64,000 bases of DNA from Sphingomonas sp. (GCF_030145815.1 NZ_JAIXHL010000008.1:1-64000), one strand, 5' to 3'; shown: positions 9,121 through 16,978, counted from the first letter of the stretch. Program-made: numbers and translations. The notes: generated from the sequence alone by a model not told the origin.

Positions 9121-10941
9121 GTGACGCTTCGTCTTGCTCTTTCCCTTCTGCTCGCTGGGGTCGCCGCCCCCGCGCTCGTATCGAACGCCGCGCCGCTGGA
9201 GACCGCTGCCGATACCCGGGCGGAGGATGCCCGGCTCAACGCCTTTCTCGATGCCGCGTTCGACGCCAATGTCGCGCTGAGCCCGGAAACGCAGACCGCG
9301 CTGGGCCTCAAGACCAATTACGACAAGCTCGATGACTACACCCGCGCCGATGGCCAGAAGCGGATGGCGATGGCCGAGGCGACGCTCAAAAAGATGCGTG
9401 CGCAGTTCGATCCGGCAAAGCTCGGGCCACAGGCGCGGCTGAGCTATCGGCTGTTCGAGACGCAGGTCGAGCGGTCGCGCGCGGCGTACAAGTTCCGCGA
9501 CTACGGCTTTCCGGTGTCGACCAATGGCAGCCCGGCGGGTCAGATCCCGGTGTTCCTGATCAATAACCATCGGGTCGACAGCGTGGCCGATGCACGCGCC
9601 TATATCGCCCGCATCACCGAGGTGGAGCGCGTGATGCGCGAGGTCGCGGCAACGATGCGTGACCAGGCGAAAAAGGGCATCGTCCCGCCCAAAATGGTGT
9701 TCAAGCCTGCGCGTGAGGACGCGCGCAAGGTCGTCACCGGCGCCCCGTTCGACTCCGGCGCGGACAGCACCGTGATGGCCGATTTCCGCAAGAAGGTGGG
9801 CGCGCTCAAGATCGCCGATGCCGAGAAGGTGGCGCTGATCGCCGACGCCGAGAAGGCGCTGACCGGCCCGTTCAAGCGTGGCTTCGACACGCTGTTCGCG
9901 GTGCTCGACGAGATCGAGCCCAAGGCAAAGGGCAATGACGGCGCGTGGAGCCTGCCCAATGGCGCCGCCTTTTATGCCAACCGTCTGGCGCAGAATACGA
10001 CGACGGACCTGACCGCGGACCAGATCCACCAGATCGGCCTCGATCAGGTCGCGGCGATCCGCACCGAGATGGAGGCGGTGAAGGCGCGCGTCGGCTACAC
10101 CGGCAGCCTCGAAAGCTTCTTCGACGCGATCCGCACCGATCCCAAGTTCAAATATCCCAACACCGATGCCGGTCGCGAAACCTATCTGACCGAAGCGCGC
10201 GCGGTGATTGCGCGGATGATGGACGCCGCCCCGCGCTGGTTCCACCGTTTGCCCAAGGCGAAGCTGGAGGTCCGCGCGGTCGAGAAATGGCGTGAGGGGA
10301 CCGCGTCGGTCGCCTTCTACAACCGCCCTGCGCCCGATGGCTCGCGCCCCGGCATCTACTACGTCAACCTCGCCAATATGGATCAGGTGCAGAAGATCCA
10401 GCTGGAGGGGATCGCGGTGCATGAGGGCGCGCCGGGCCATCATTTCCAGATCGCGCGCGCGATGGAGCTGGAAGGGCTGCCCAAATTCCGGCGCTTCGGC
10501 GGCTACAGCGTCTATAGCGAGGGTTGGGGCCTCTATACCGAGCGGCTGGCCAAGGAGATGGGCGCCTATGCCGATCCCTATTCCGAATTCGGCATGCTCT
10601 CGCTGCAGATGTGGCGCGCGATCCGGCTGGTGACCGATACCGGGCTGCATGCGAAGAAATGGAGCCGCGAGCAGGCGATCGACTATTTCAAGGCGAACTC
10701 GTCGATCTCGGCGGCGGATATCGAGCGCGAGGTCAACCGCTACATCAACAATCCGGGGCAGGCGACGAGCTACATGATCGGCCAGCTCAAGATCGCGGAG
10801 CTGCGCAAGAAAGCCGAAACCGCGCTGGGCGACCGGTTCGACATCCGCGATTTCCACGAGGTGGTGCTGGCAAACGGTGCCGTGCCGCTGAACGTGCTGG
10901 AGGAAGAGGTCGATCGCTATATCGCGGGCAAGAAGGCGTGA
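9121..10941 (+). CDS. DUF885-family secreted metallopeptidase-like protein
   Basis: DUF885 proteins are secreted proteins of sphingomonads and relatives with metallopeptidase-type motifs. GTG 9121 is preferred because AGGA lies about 7 bases upstream. A TTG at 9115 would sit on top of that site. A signal peptide of about 24 residues is followed by a roughly 580-residue mature part. Near residue 434 is the family motif VHEGAPGHHFQ, then EGWGLYTERLAKEMG, which together look like a zinc site. The substrate is unknown. The stop overlaps the GTG start of the next gene by four bases (GTGA), so the two are an operon. Confidence 0.88.
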   Translation: MTLRLALSLLLAGVAAPALVSNAAPLETAADTRAEDARLNAFLDAAFDANVALSPETQTALGLKTNYDKLDDYTRADGQKRMAMAEATLKKMRAQFDPAKLGPQARLSYRLFETQVERSRAAYKFRDYGFPVSTNGSPAGQIPVFLINNHRVDSVADARAYIARITEVERVMREVAATMRDQAKKGIVPPKMVFKPAREDARKVVTGAPFDSGADSTVMADFRKKVGALKIADAEKVALIADAEKALTGPFKRGFDTLFAVLDEIEPKAKGNDGAWSLPNGAAFYANRLAQNTTTDLTADQIHQIGLDQVAAIRTEMEAVKARVGYTGSLESFFDAIRTDPKFKYPNTDAGRETYLTEARAVIARMMDAAPRWFHRLPKAKLEVRAVEKWREGTASVAFYNRPAPDGSRPGIYYVNLANMDQVQKIQLEGIAVHEGAPGHHFQIARAMELEGLPKFRRFGGYSVYSEGWGLYTERLAKEMGAYADPYSEFGMLSLQMWRAIRLVTDTGLHAKKWSREQAIDYFKANSSISAADIEREVNRYINNPGQATSYMIGQLKIAELRKKAETALGDRFDIRDFHEVVLANGAVPLNVLEEEVDRYIAGKKA

Positions 10942-12086
10942 GCAGGCGGGCGGTCGCGCTCGCCGCGTCGGTGGCGCTGGCCGGCTGTGCCACCACTGGC
11001 CCGGCCGAGGTGCGGGTCGCGTTCGATGCCAAGGAGGTGACCTCGGCCCGCGCCAGCGGTCTGGCCGATCGCAGTACCGGTCGCCGCGTCACGGCGGACG
11101 ATCCGGTGCGGATCGCCAGCATCTCGAAGCTGGTGGTCGCGCTCGGCGTGATGCGGATGGTCGAGGCGGGGCAGCTCGACCTCGACCGCGACGTGTCGGA
11201 AGTGCTGGGCTGGCGCGTGCGCAATCCGGCCTTTCCCGATGCGCCGGTGACGCTGCGGCATTTGTTGTCGCACCAGTCGGGGCTGATCGATCCCGATGAG
11301 TATCGCGTGCCGCTCGGCGACCCGCTCGCCGACGTCATTGCGCGGCCGGCGCTGTGGGACGCGCAGCACGCGCCAGGCAGCTATTTTCGCTATTCCAACG
11401 TCGCCTTTCCGGTGATTGCGAGCGTGATGGAGAAGGCGGGCGGCGAGCGGTTCGACCGGCTGATGCAGCGCCATGTGCTCGCGCCGCTCAAGCTGGACGC
11501 GTGCTTCAACTGGTCGACCTGTTCGGACGCGAAGATCGCGCGGCACGTGGTGCTGTACCGCGCGAGCGGCGAAGTCGCGCTCGACAATCTGGGCGGGAAG
11601 CGGCCCGATTGCCCGGTAATCGCCAAGCAGGGCTGCGACATTGCCGCATACCGGCTGGGGGAGAATGGCGCGCTGTTCTCGCCCCAGGGCGGGCTGCGCG
11701 CGTCGATGCGTGACCTGGCGGTGATCGGCGCGATGCTGATCCGGAATGACGGAAGCTTTCTGAAACCCGCCTCGATCGCCGAGATGGAACGCGTCGCATG
11801 GCGCTTCGACGGGATGAATGGCGACACGACCGGCGCTTTTTACTGCCAGTATGGGCTGGCGGTGACCACGTTGCCGACCGCACGGGTCGGGTGTGACGAC
11901 GATCTGTTCGGCGATGGGAGGACCCGGATCGGTCATGCCGGTGAGGCTTATGGCCTGCGCTCGGGGCTATGGATCGACCGCGCGGCGGGGCGGGGTGTCG
12001 CCTTTTTCGCCACCGCGACCCCGCCGGTGAGCAAGGGGCGTACGGCGTTCAGCGTCGATGAGGAACGGCTGGCGAGGGGGAGATAG
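10938..12086 (+). CDS. Beta-lactamase-family serine hydrolase, lipoprotein
   Basis: The 382-residue product belongs to the class C beta-lactamase / DD-peptidase / esterase fold. The catalytic tetrad SISK is at residues 61-64, the Tyr motif YSN at 152-154 and the third motif HAG at 333-335. Starting at GTG 10938 gives a short lipoprotein signal with the lipobox LAGC. The reading frame is open further upstream, but only this start yields the signal peptide and the GTGA overlap with the previous stop. Substrate cannot be told. Members include esterases and D-aminopeptidases, so beta-lactam resistance should not be assumed. Confidence 0.87.
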   Translation: MSRRAVALAASVALAGCATTGPAEVRVAFDAKEVTSARASGLADRSTGRRVTADDPVRIASISKLVVALGVMRMVEAGQLDLDRDVSEVLGWRVRNPAFPDAPVTLRHLLSHQSGLIDPDEYRVPLGDPLADVIARPALWDAQHAPGSYFRYSNVAFPVIASVMEKAGGERFDRLMQRHVLAPLKLDACFNWSTCSDAKIARHVVLYRASGEVALDNLGGKRPDCPVIAKQGCDIAAYRLGENGALFSPQGGLRASMRDLAVIGAMLIRNDGSFLKPASIAEMERVAWRFDGMNGDTTGAFYCQYGLAVTTLPTARVGCDDDLFGDGRTRIGHAGEAYGLRSGLWIDRAAGRGVAFFATATPPVSKGRTAFSVDEERLARGR

Positions 12087-12087
12087 T

Positions 12088-12431
12088 GGGGGGCTTCTGT
12101 TGCCCGGTGCCCCCCGTACCGCTGGAATCCGCTTCTGTTGCCCGGTGCGGTCCAACCGCGCATTTTAGTCTAACCTTAGTCCGTTAGGACTTGGGGTTAG
12201 GCCGCAATAGCGAGTGCTTCGTTATCGTTGGCACTTGTGAGTATGGGCCGTCGCGGTGGTCCCATTCCGAACGAAAACAGCGCTTTTCAACACACGTCGA
12301 TCCTGGTTCGGCCCCGTCAGAAACGGTCTCCAGTATGACCACCATTTCTGGTGGAGCCGCCGGGTACTGCCCCCGGGTCCGCTGCGTCTATTGCACGCCA
12401 CAATTTATCGTCATAGCCGGGCGAACCCGGC
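12088..12431 (-). ncRNA. ssrA: tmRNA, two-piece (circularly permuted) form
   Basis: Read on the minus strand, the acceptor piece comes first and ends GCGGCTCCACCA, with the CCA at 12349. It is preceded by a T-arm with CCGGG/CCCGG stems. After about 33 bases of spacer the coding piece starts with GGGGCCG at 12315, which pairs with CGGCTCC to make the acceptor stem. It contains the tag frame ANDNEALAIAA-stop (12232-12197). The tag stop lies in the 5' strand of a hairpin (CTAACC with GGTTAG). Two further hairpins with identical 14-base loops end the locus at 12088. This permuted order is typical of alphaproteobacteria. The locus is convergent with the hydrolase gene. Confidence 0.93.
12197..12232 (-). 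other. ssrA: tmRNA tag-peptide reading frame
   Basis: The eleven codons read A-N-D-N-E-A-L-A-I-A-A and end in TAA. The AND(N) start and the small-residue Ala-Ala end are the usual features of proteolysis tags recognised by ClpXP. The second-last hydrophobic residue is Ile where many tags have Leu or Val. Confidence 0.88.
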
Positions 12432-12437
12432 CCGACC

Positions 12438-12466
12438 GATATAGGAAACCGCAATCCGATTGAAAA
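12438..12466 (-). promoter_or_regulatory. Probable ssrA promoter
   Basis: On the minus strand TTTTCA (12466-12461) and TATATC (12443-12438) are separated by 17 bases. This puts the start of transcription near 12431, just before a CCGGG-TTCG-CCCGG hairpin that leads into the acceptor piece. Both hexamers match only four of six consensus positions, so the call rests on spacing and placement. Confidence 0.5.
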
Positions 12467-12498
12467 GAGCGGGTTTCGGTGCCGAAATCTAACAAGAA

Positions 12499-12522
12499 CG
12501 ATGGGATTTGGCCTTCCCATCG
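12499..12522 (+). promoter_or_regulatory. Inverted repeat upstream of the Rrf2 gene
   Basis: CGATGGG (12499-12505) and CCCATCG (12516-12522) are perfect 7-base arms 10 bases apart, ending 27 bases before the Rrf2 start codon. Rrf2 regulators often bind such dyads in their own promoters. An autoregulatory operator is plausible but inferred. Confidence 0.4.
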
Positions 12523-12549
12523 CCATAAACCGCGCGCAAAGAACGTGCC

Positions 12550-12981
12550 ATGCTTACCCAGCGCTCTCGTTATGCCCTGCGCGCCATGCTGTTTCTGGCC
12601 AAGCAGCCCCGGGACGGGGCGCCGACGCCGATGACGCGGATCGCCGCTGAAGCCAATGTGCCGCGCAAGTTCCTCGAACTGATCCTCGCCGATCTGCGCG
12701 AAGCCGGGTTCATCCTGTCGACGCGCGGCAAGATGGGCGGCTATCGCCTCGCGCGCGCCAATCACCTGATCTCGCTGGGTGAGATCATCCGTGTGATCGA
12801 AGGGCCGCTGGCGCTGGTGCCATGCGTCAGCCGCACCGCCTATCGCCCGTGCCTCGACTGCAAGGACGAGGCGAGCTGCGCGATCCGCCATGCGATGGCC
12901 CGCGTACGGGATGAGACGGCAAGGATCCTCGACGGCACCAGCCTGGCGGACGCCACCGCCGAGGATCTTGCAGCAGCTTAA
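12550..12981 (+). CDS. Rrf2-family transcriptional regulator, probably Fe-S
   Basis: The 143-residue protein begins MLTQRSRYALRAMLFLA, the winged-helix start of the Rrf2 family (IscR, NsrR, RirA). Its C-terminal half has cysteines at 92, 101, 104 and 110. C92 and C104 fall at the same numbers as two IscR cluster ligands, so an iron-sulphur cluster is likely but its signal is unknown. The first Met is followed directly by the family motif. The stop overlaps the mscL stop in a shared TTAA, so the two genes are convergent with no intergenic space. Confidence 0.88.
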   Translation: MLTQRSRYALRAMLFLAKQPRDGAPTPMTRIAAEANVPRKFLELILADLREAGFILSTRGKMGGYRLARANHLISLGEIIRVIEGPLALVPCVSRTAYRPCLDCKDEASCAIRHAMARVRDETARILDGTSLADATAEDLAAA

Positions 12982-13433
12982 GCGCTGTTGCGCTTCTTCA
13001 GCTCGTCGCGGATTTCGCGCAACAGCACCACGTCCGCCGGATCGGCAGCGGGTTCCGCCGTGCCTTCGGCCTTTTCGCGTTCGGCGGCGGCCAGCACCTT
13101 GTTCACGGTCCGCACCAGCAGGAACACGATGAAGGCGAGGATCAGGAAGTTGATGATCACGGTGATGAACTGGCCGAAGCCGAACAGCGGCACACCCGCC
13201 GCCTTCAGCGCGGCATAGTTGGAGGCCGAGCCGGTATAGCTCGCCGGGATCGGGCCGAGCCGGAAGAAATAGCTCGAGAAATCGAACCCGCCGAAGATCC
13301 AGCCGACCACCGGCATGATGATGTCGTCGGTGAGCGATTTGGTGATCGTCCCGAACGCCGCGCCGATGATGACCCCGACCGCGAGGTCGAGCACATTGCC
13401 GCGCGCGATGAAGGTCCGGAATTCCTTGAGCAT
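12978..13433 (-). CDS. mscL: Large-conductance mechanosensitive channel MscL
   Basis: MscL is a homopentameric inner-membrane channel that opens under membrane tension to relieve osmotic downshock. The start MLKEFRTFIARGN at 13433 is chosen because a GGGGGAG ribosome-binding site lies just upstream. The frame is open further upstream but without family similarity. TM1 contains LDLAVGVIIGAAFG, and TM2 (INFLILAFIVFLLV) is followed by an acidic-then-basic cytoplasmic helix. At 151 residues it is slightly longer than the E. coli protein. Confidence 0.95.
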   Translation of the reverse strand: MLKEFRTFIARGNVLDLAVGVIIGAAFGTITKSLTDDIIMPVVGWIFGGFDFSSYFFRLGPIPASYTGSASNYAALKAAGVPLFGFGQFITVIINFLILAFIVFLLVRTVNKVLAAAEREKAEGTAEPAADPADVVLLREIRDELKKRNSA

Positions 13434-13502
13434 AAGCTCCCCCTTGTGATTGCCGATCCACGCTACCCAACGCTCAGGCGCGGCGCAAATTTCCGGTTTC
13501 CA

Positions 13503-13531
13503 TTGCGTAGTGCCCATGCCGTCCCTAGATT
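13503..13531 (+). promoter_or_regulatory. Candidate sigma-70-type promoter of the lemA-TPM operon
   Basis: TTGCGT (13503-13508) and TAGATT (13526-13531) are 17 bases apart. A dyad GTGTCG-N8-CGACAC (13536-13555) then falls in the predicted start or leader region, about 20 bases before the lemA-like ATG. Placement between divergent genes supports a promoter, but the hexamers are only partial matches. Confidence 0.45.
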
Positions 13532-13575
13532 TGCGGTGTCGTATGGATGCGACACACTATGAGGGACTCATCGCG

Positions 13576-14160
13576 ATGAAGCTTCGTCTGGTTGCCGCGC
13601 TGGTTGCCGCGGCCATGCTGTCCGCCTGCGGGCTCAACAGCGTTCCGACGGCTGAAGAGACTGCGAAGGCGAAATGGGCGGAGGTGCAGAATCAGTATCA
13701 GCGCCGCGCCGATCTGACCGGCAATCTGGTCGCGACGGTGAAGGCCGCCGGGGCGCAGGAGAAGGCGATTCTGGTCGAGGTGACGCAGGCCCGCGCCGCC
13801 GCGACGCAGGTGCGCGTCAGTGATGCCGACTTGACCGATCCGGCCAAGATCGCGGCTTTCGACCGTGCGCAGAACGCGGTGACGCTGAACCTGCAGCGGT
13901 TGCAGGAGGCGTATCCTGAGCTGAAGAGTCAGGCCAATTACGCGACCCTGCTCACCCAGCTCGAAGGCACGGAGAACCGCATCAGCATCGCCCGCCGCGA
14001 TTATAATGAGGCGGTGCAGAGCTATAACACCACCATCCGCACCTTCCCCGACGCGATCGGCGCCAAGATCTTCTATGGTGCCAAGCCGATGGCCCCGTTC
14101 CAGGCGACCACGCCGGGTGCCGATACTGCGCCCAAGGCGGACTTCGGGAACGGGAACTGA
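13576..14160 (+). CDS. LemA-family lipoprotein
   Basis: LemA-type proteins have a single N-terminal membrane anchor and a helical bundle on the outside of the inner membrane. Their precise role is unclear. ATG 13576 gives a lipoprotein signal ending MLSAC (Cys18), with GAGGGA upstream. Earlier in-frame Mets add no family-like sequence. The 194-residue product contains the family pattern WAEVQNQYQRRADLTGNLV and later NYATLLTQLEGTENRISIAR. LemA with TPM-domain genes is a common operon type, and here three TPM genes follow with overlapping ends. Confidence 0.92.
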   Translation: MKLRLVAALVAAAMLSACGLNSVPTAEETAKAKWAEVQNQYQRRADLTGNLVATVKAAGAQEKAILVEVTQARAAATQVRVSDADLTDPAKIAAFDRAQNAVTLNLQRLQEAYPELKSQANYATLLTQLEGTENRISIARRDYNEAVQSYNTTIRTFPDAIGAKIFYGAKPMAPFQATTPGADTAPKADFGNGN

Positions 14161-14666
14161 TCGGGCACCGCTTCCTGCCGCTCCTGCTCCTCGCGGGTTG
14201 CGGGACGGCAGGGTCTGACCCGACGCCAGAAGCATCGCCGACCGTGCCCGCGCTGACGGGGCGGGTGGTCGACAACGCCGATCTGCTGCCGCCGGACAAG
14301 GAGTTGCTGCTCGAGCGGGCACTGATAACGACCGAGCGGGCGACACGCAGTCAGTTCGTCGTCGTCACCTTGCCGACGCTGAACGACCGGAAGATCGAGG
14401 ATGTCGGGGTGGAGCTGGGCCGCGCTTGGAAGATCGGCAGGTTCGACGTTGACGATGGTGTGATCCTGATCATTGCGCCGAGCGAACGTCAGGCGCGCAT
14501 CGAAGTCGGCTACGGCCTGGAAGGCGTGTTGCGGGACGAGGAGGCGAAGGCGATCATCACCGACACCATCATCCCGCGCATCCGCTCGGGGAATATGCCC
14601 GGGGCGATCCTGGCGGGAAGTGCCGCGATCATCCGTGAAATCAATGTACCGGGAGCAACACCATGA
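14157..14666 (+). CDS. TPM-domain lipoprotein, non-standard start
   Basis: The TPM domain (formerly DUF477) covers most of the protein, from LTGRVVDNADLLPPDKE to IIPRIRSGNMPGAI, in the pattern seen in periplasmic or extracytoplasmic TPM proteins. The first conventional in-frame start is GTG 14244. However, the 28 codons before it encode a clear lipoprotein signal, HRFLPLLLLAGC. No ATG, GTG or TTG precedes that signal in frame, so initiation is probably at CTG 14157 or ATC 14160, coupled to the lemA-like stop (14158-14160). The start is uncertain and the domain call is firm. The stop overlaps the next ATG (ATGA). Confidence 0.8.
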   Translation: MIGHRFLPLLLLAGCGTAGSDPTPEASPTVPALTGRVVDNADLLPPDKELLLERALITTERATRSQFVVVTLPTLNDRKIEDVGVELGRAWKIGRFDVDDGVILIIAPSERQARIEVGYGLEGVLRDEEAKAIITDTIIPRIRSGNMPGAILAGSAAIIREINVPGATP

Positions 14667-15478
14667 GGTTCGTGCATCTGGTTCTTGCGCTGCTGCTCGC
14701 CGCCTTTGCGGGGCAAGCGGCCTCGGCGCAGTCCTTTCCCAAGCTGACCGGCCGGGTGGTCGATAGCGCCGATCTGCTCAGTCCCGCGCAGGAGGCCGAG
14801 CTGACCGCGATGTCCGAAGCGACCGAGAAGGCGACCGGGCGACAGCTGGTGGTCGCCACGGTTCCAGACCTCCAGGGCTATCCAATCGAGGATTTCGGCT
14901 ACCAGCTCGGCCGCGAATGGCAAATCGGGCAGAAGGACGCCGATAACGGCATCATCCTGCTGGTCGCGCCCAATGAGCGCAAGGTGCGGATCGAGGTCGG
15001 CTATGGGCTTGAGCCGATCATGACCGACGCACTGTCGGGGATGATCATCCGCGACACGATCATTCCACGCTTCAAGGATGGCGACATGCCCGGCGGGATC
15101 ATGGCGGGTGCCGCCGCGATCAACGAGCAACTCAAACTCCCGTTGGAGGCCGCCGAGGCGCGCGCCAAGCAGCTGATCGACAGCGGCAAGTCGCGTAAGA
15201 AGGACGGTGCAGGGGTGTTCGTGCTGATCTTCTGGATAGTGATCCTGCTGATGGTCGTGCTTCCCATCGTGATCGGTGCGGCGCGCGGCAAGAAATATCG
15301 CCGCGGCCGTGCGCCGGTGGTGATCTGGGGCCCCGGCTGGGGTGGTGGCGGCGGATCGTCCTGGGGCGGCGGCGGTGGCGGCTCCTGGGGTGGAGGCGGT
15401 GGCGGTTTTGGCGGCGGCGGAGGCTTTTCCGGCGGCGGCGGGTCGTTCGGCGGCGGCGGCGCATCGGGGGGATGGTGA
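14663..15478 (+). CDS. TPM-domain protein with membrane anchor and Gly-rich tail
   Basis: This 271-residue paralogue of the preceding TPM protein has a Sec signal peptide (cut near AASA|QS). The TPM domain (about 25-150) contains LTGRVVDSADLLSPAQE and NGIILLVAPNERKVRIEVGYG. One membrane helix follows (VFVLIFWIVILLMVVLPIVI), then a basic stop-transfer patch. The last 50 residues are almost only Gly with Ser, Trp and Phe, a normal feature of this subfamily. The topology places the TPM domain outside and the tail inside. Its function is unknown, although the family is linked to photosystem repair in plants. Confidence 0.92.
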   Translation: MRFVHLVLALLLAAFAGQAASAQSFPKLTGRVVDSADLLSPAQEAELTAMSEATEKATGRQLVVATVPDLQGYPIEDFGYQLGREWQIGQKDADNGIILLVAPNERKVRIEVGYGLEPIMTDALSGMIIRDTIIPRFKDGDMPGGIMAGAAAINEQLKLPLEAAEARAKQLIDSGKSRKKDGAGVFVLIFWIVILLMVVLPIVIGAARGKKYRRGRAPVVIWGPGWGGGGGSSWGGGGGGSWGGGGGGFGGGGGFSGGGGSFGGGGASGGW

Positions 15479-16152
15479 TGGCACGGCGATTCACGGCTGA
15501 AGAACATGCTCGCGTCACCGCTGCGGTGGCGGAGGCCGAGCGCGGCACCGATGGCGAGATTGTGACAATCGTCACCGACTGGTCCGATCATTATCACGAC
15601 GTCTCGCTTTACTATGCGGGCGCGGCGATGCTCGCGGCGCTGGGCTTGTTCGCTTTCTTCCCCGACCTGCTCGACGCCAAGCTGGCGTTGTTCACCGGCG
15701 GCTGGGGTGAGGCGGAGCGGCATCTCCAGCTCGCTTTGCTGGTGGTGGTTCAGGCGGTGGTCTTCCTGGCCGTGCGCTTCGGGTTTGGGGCGCTGCCGGG
15801 GCGCGGGGTGCTGATCCCCGGCGCGGTGCGCGGACGGCGGGTGCGGCGGCGCGCGGTGCAGTTCTTCAAGGCGAGCGCCGAGAAGCGCACCGCCGAGCGC
15901 GTCGGGGTACTGCTCTATGTCAGCCTCGCCGAACACCGCGCCGAGATCATCGCCGACGAAGCCATTCTGGCGAAGGTCGAAGAGGGCGTGTGGGGCGAGG
16001 CGATGGTCGCGCTGGTGGACAAGGTGCGCGCGGGCGATCCGGCGGGCGGCATGGCCGATGCGGTGACCCGGATCGGCGCGGTGCTGACGACGCACTTCCC
16101 CAAGACTGCGGGCGACGCCAACGAACTCCCCGACCGGCTGATCGAGCTGTGA
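15478..16152 (+). CDS. TPM-domain membrane protein
   Basis: This is the third TPM-type gene in the row. It starts with RRFTAEEHARVTAAVAEAE and lacks a signal peptide. Two hydrophobic helices lie at about 47-63 and 84-103. A conserved C-terminal part reads VGVLLYVSLAEHRAEIIAD. ATG 15478 overlaps the previous stop by one base, with a GGGGG stretch upstream. An ATG two codons earlier is also possible. The three TPM genes differ in topology, so they are probably partners in one complex and not simple duplicates. Confidence 0.85.
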   Translation: MARRFTAEEHARVTAAVAEAERGTDGEIVTIVTDWSDHYHDVSLYYAGAAMLAALGLFAFFPDLLDAKLALFTGGWGEAERHLQLALLVVVQAVVFLAVRFGFGALPGRGVLIPGAVRGRRVRRRAVQFFKASAEKRTAERVGVLLYVSLAEHRAEIIADEAILAKVEEGVWGEAMVALVDKVRAGDPAGGMADAVTRIGAVLTTHFPKTAGDANELPDRLIEL

Positions 16153-16682
16153 GCTTCCCCGACAGCGACGCGCCGGTCGAAACCGTCTGGCAGGGCAAGT
16201 TCATCACCGCCAAGCGCCAGGGCCGCTGGGAATATGTCGCGCGCGCGCGGGGCATTCGCGCGGCCGTGATCGTTGCGTTGGATGATGAGGGTCATCTGCT
16301 ACTGGTCGAGCAATATCGCGTCCCGCTCGGCCGCACCTGCCTCGAACTGCCCGCTGGGCTGATCGGCGATGGCGGCGATGACGAGGCGGACGAAACCGCC
16401 GCGGCGCGCGAGCTGGAGGAAGAGACCGGCTATCGCGCCGAGCGGATCGAATCGCTTGGTGAGTTCTTTTCTTCGCCGGGAATGGTCAGCGAGAGCTTCA
16501 CCCTGGTGCGCGCGCACGGGCTTACGAAAGTGGCCGAGGGCGGCGGGGTGGAGGGCGAGAATATCACCGTCCACCGCGTCAAGCTGGCGGACGTCCCCGC
16601 TTACGTTGCTGAGTGCCGCGGGCGCGGTATGGCGATCGACGTGAAGCTGTTGCTGGCGCTCGGAAGCAGCCTGCTCGGCTAG
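16149..16682 (+). CDS. NUDIX hydrolase, ADP-ribose pyrophosphatase-like
   Basis: NUDIX enzymes cleave nucleoside diphosphates linked to another group, and this subgroup most resembles ADP-ribose pyrophosphatases. The 177-residue product contains the complete NUDIX box between Gly73 and Tyr95 (G-x5-E-x7-RELEEETG), preceded by a typical VEQYRVPLGRTCLELPAGL strand. The GTG start at 16149 overlaps the previous TGA. The frame remains open upstream but without family similarity. Its stop is three bases from the stop of the convergent complex I subunit gene. Confidence 0.92.
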   Translation: MSFPDSDAPVETVWQGKFITAKRQGRWEYVARARGIRAAVIVALDDEGHLLLVEQYRVPLGRTCLELPAGLIGDGGDDEADETAAARELEEETGYRAERIESLGEFFSSPGMVSESFTLVRAHGLTKVAEGGGVEGENITVHRVKLADVPAYVAECRGRGMAIDVKLLLALGSSLLG

Positions 16683-16685
16683 CGC

Positions 16686-16967
16686 TCAGCGGAAATTGTC
16701 GGCGTAGGCCTGCAGCTTGAGCGTCTTCATCGGCGCGGGCACGACATGGACGTCAATCCCCTCCCGTGCGGCATAATCCTTGGCCGCTTCGAGCGTCGGG
16801 AAGTTCAACCGCAGCTGCGCACGCGTGTCGCCTGATCCGGCCCAGCCGGTCAGCGGGTCGGGGCGCTGCTTCTCATTCGATTCGAATTCGAGCACCCAGC
16901 GATCGGTGCGGGCGCGGCCCGACTGCATGGCGTTCTTCGGGCGCTGATAGATGCGTGCGGTGGACAT
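16686..16967 (-). CDS. NDUFS4-like accessory subunit of NADH:ubiquinone oxidoreductase
   Basis: The 93-residue protein matches the bacterial homologue of the 18-kDa complex I accessory subunit (NDUFS4/AQDQ), a family mainly of alphaproteobacteria and mitochondria. Motifs are ARIYQRPKNAMQSGRA, WVLEFE, PLTGWAGSGDTRAQ and LNFPTLEAAKDYA. It probably sits on the peripheral arm near the N module. AAGGAG lies 9 bases before ATG 16967. It is 11 bases downstream of hrpB on the same strand and far from other nuo genes in this window. Confidence 0.92.
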   Translation of the reverse strand: MSTARIYQRPKNAMQSGRARTDRWVLEFESNEKQRPDPLTGWAGSGDTRAQLRLNFPTLEAAKDYAAREGIDVHVVPAPMKTLKLQAYADNFR

Positions 16968-16978
16968 GGTCTGGCTCC

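Noticed and set aside
6447..10857. Very long open frames on the minus strand opposite rpsO, pnp and the DUF885 gene
   Set aside because: They are shadows caused by the high third-position GC of the plus-strand genes; their products are Asp/Leu/Arg-rich with no family motifs or start signals.
10938..12086. Serine hydrolase considered as an antibiotic-resistance beta-lactamase
   Set aside because: The motifs (SISK, YSN, HAG) define only the broad fold; it is a lipoprotein with esterase/peptidase-type features and resistance cannot be inferred.
12191..12526. Short protein frames on both strands in the 12.1-12.5 kb gap
   Set aside because: The region is explained in detail by the tmRNA gene on the minus strand; the frames have no ribosome-binding sites or coding bias.
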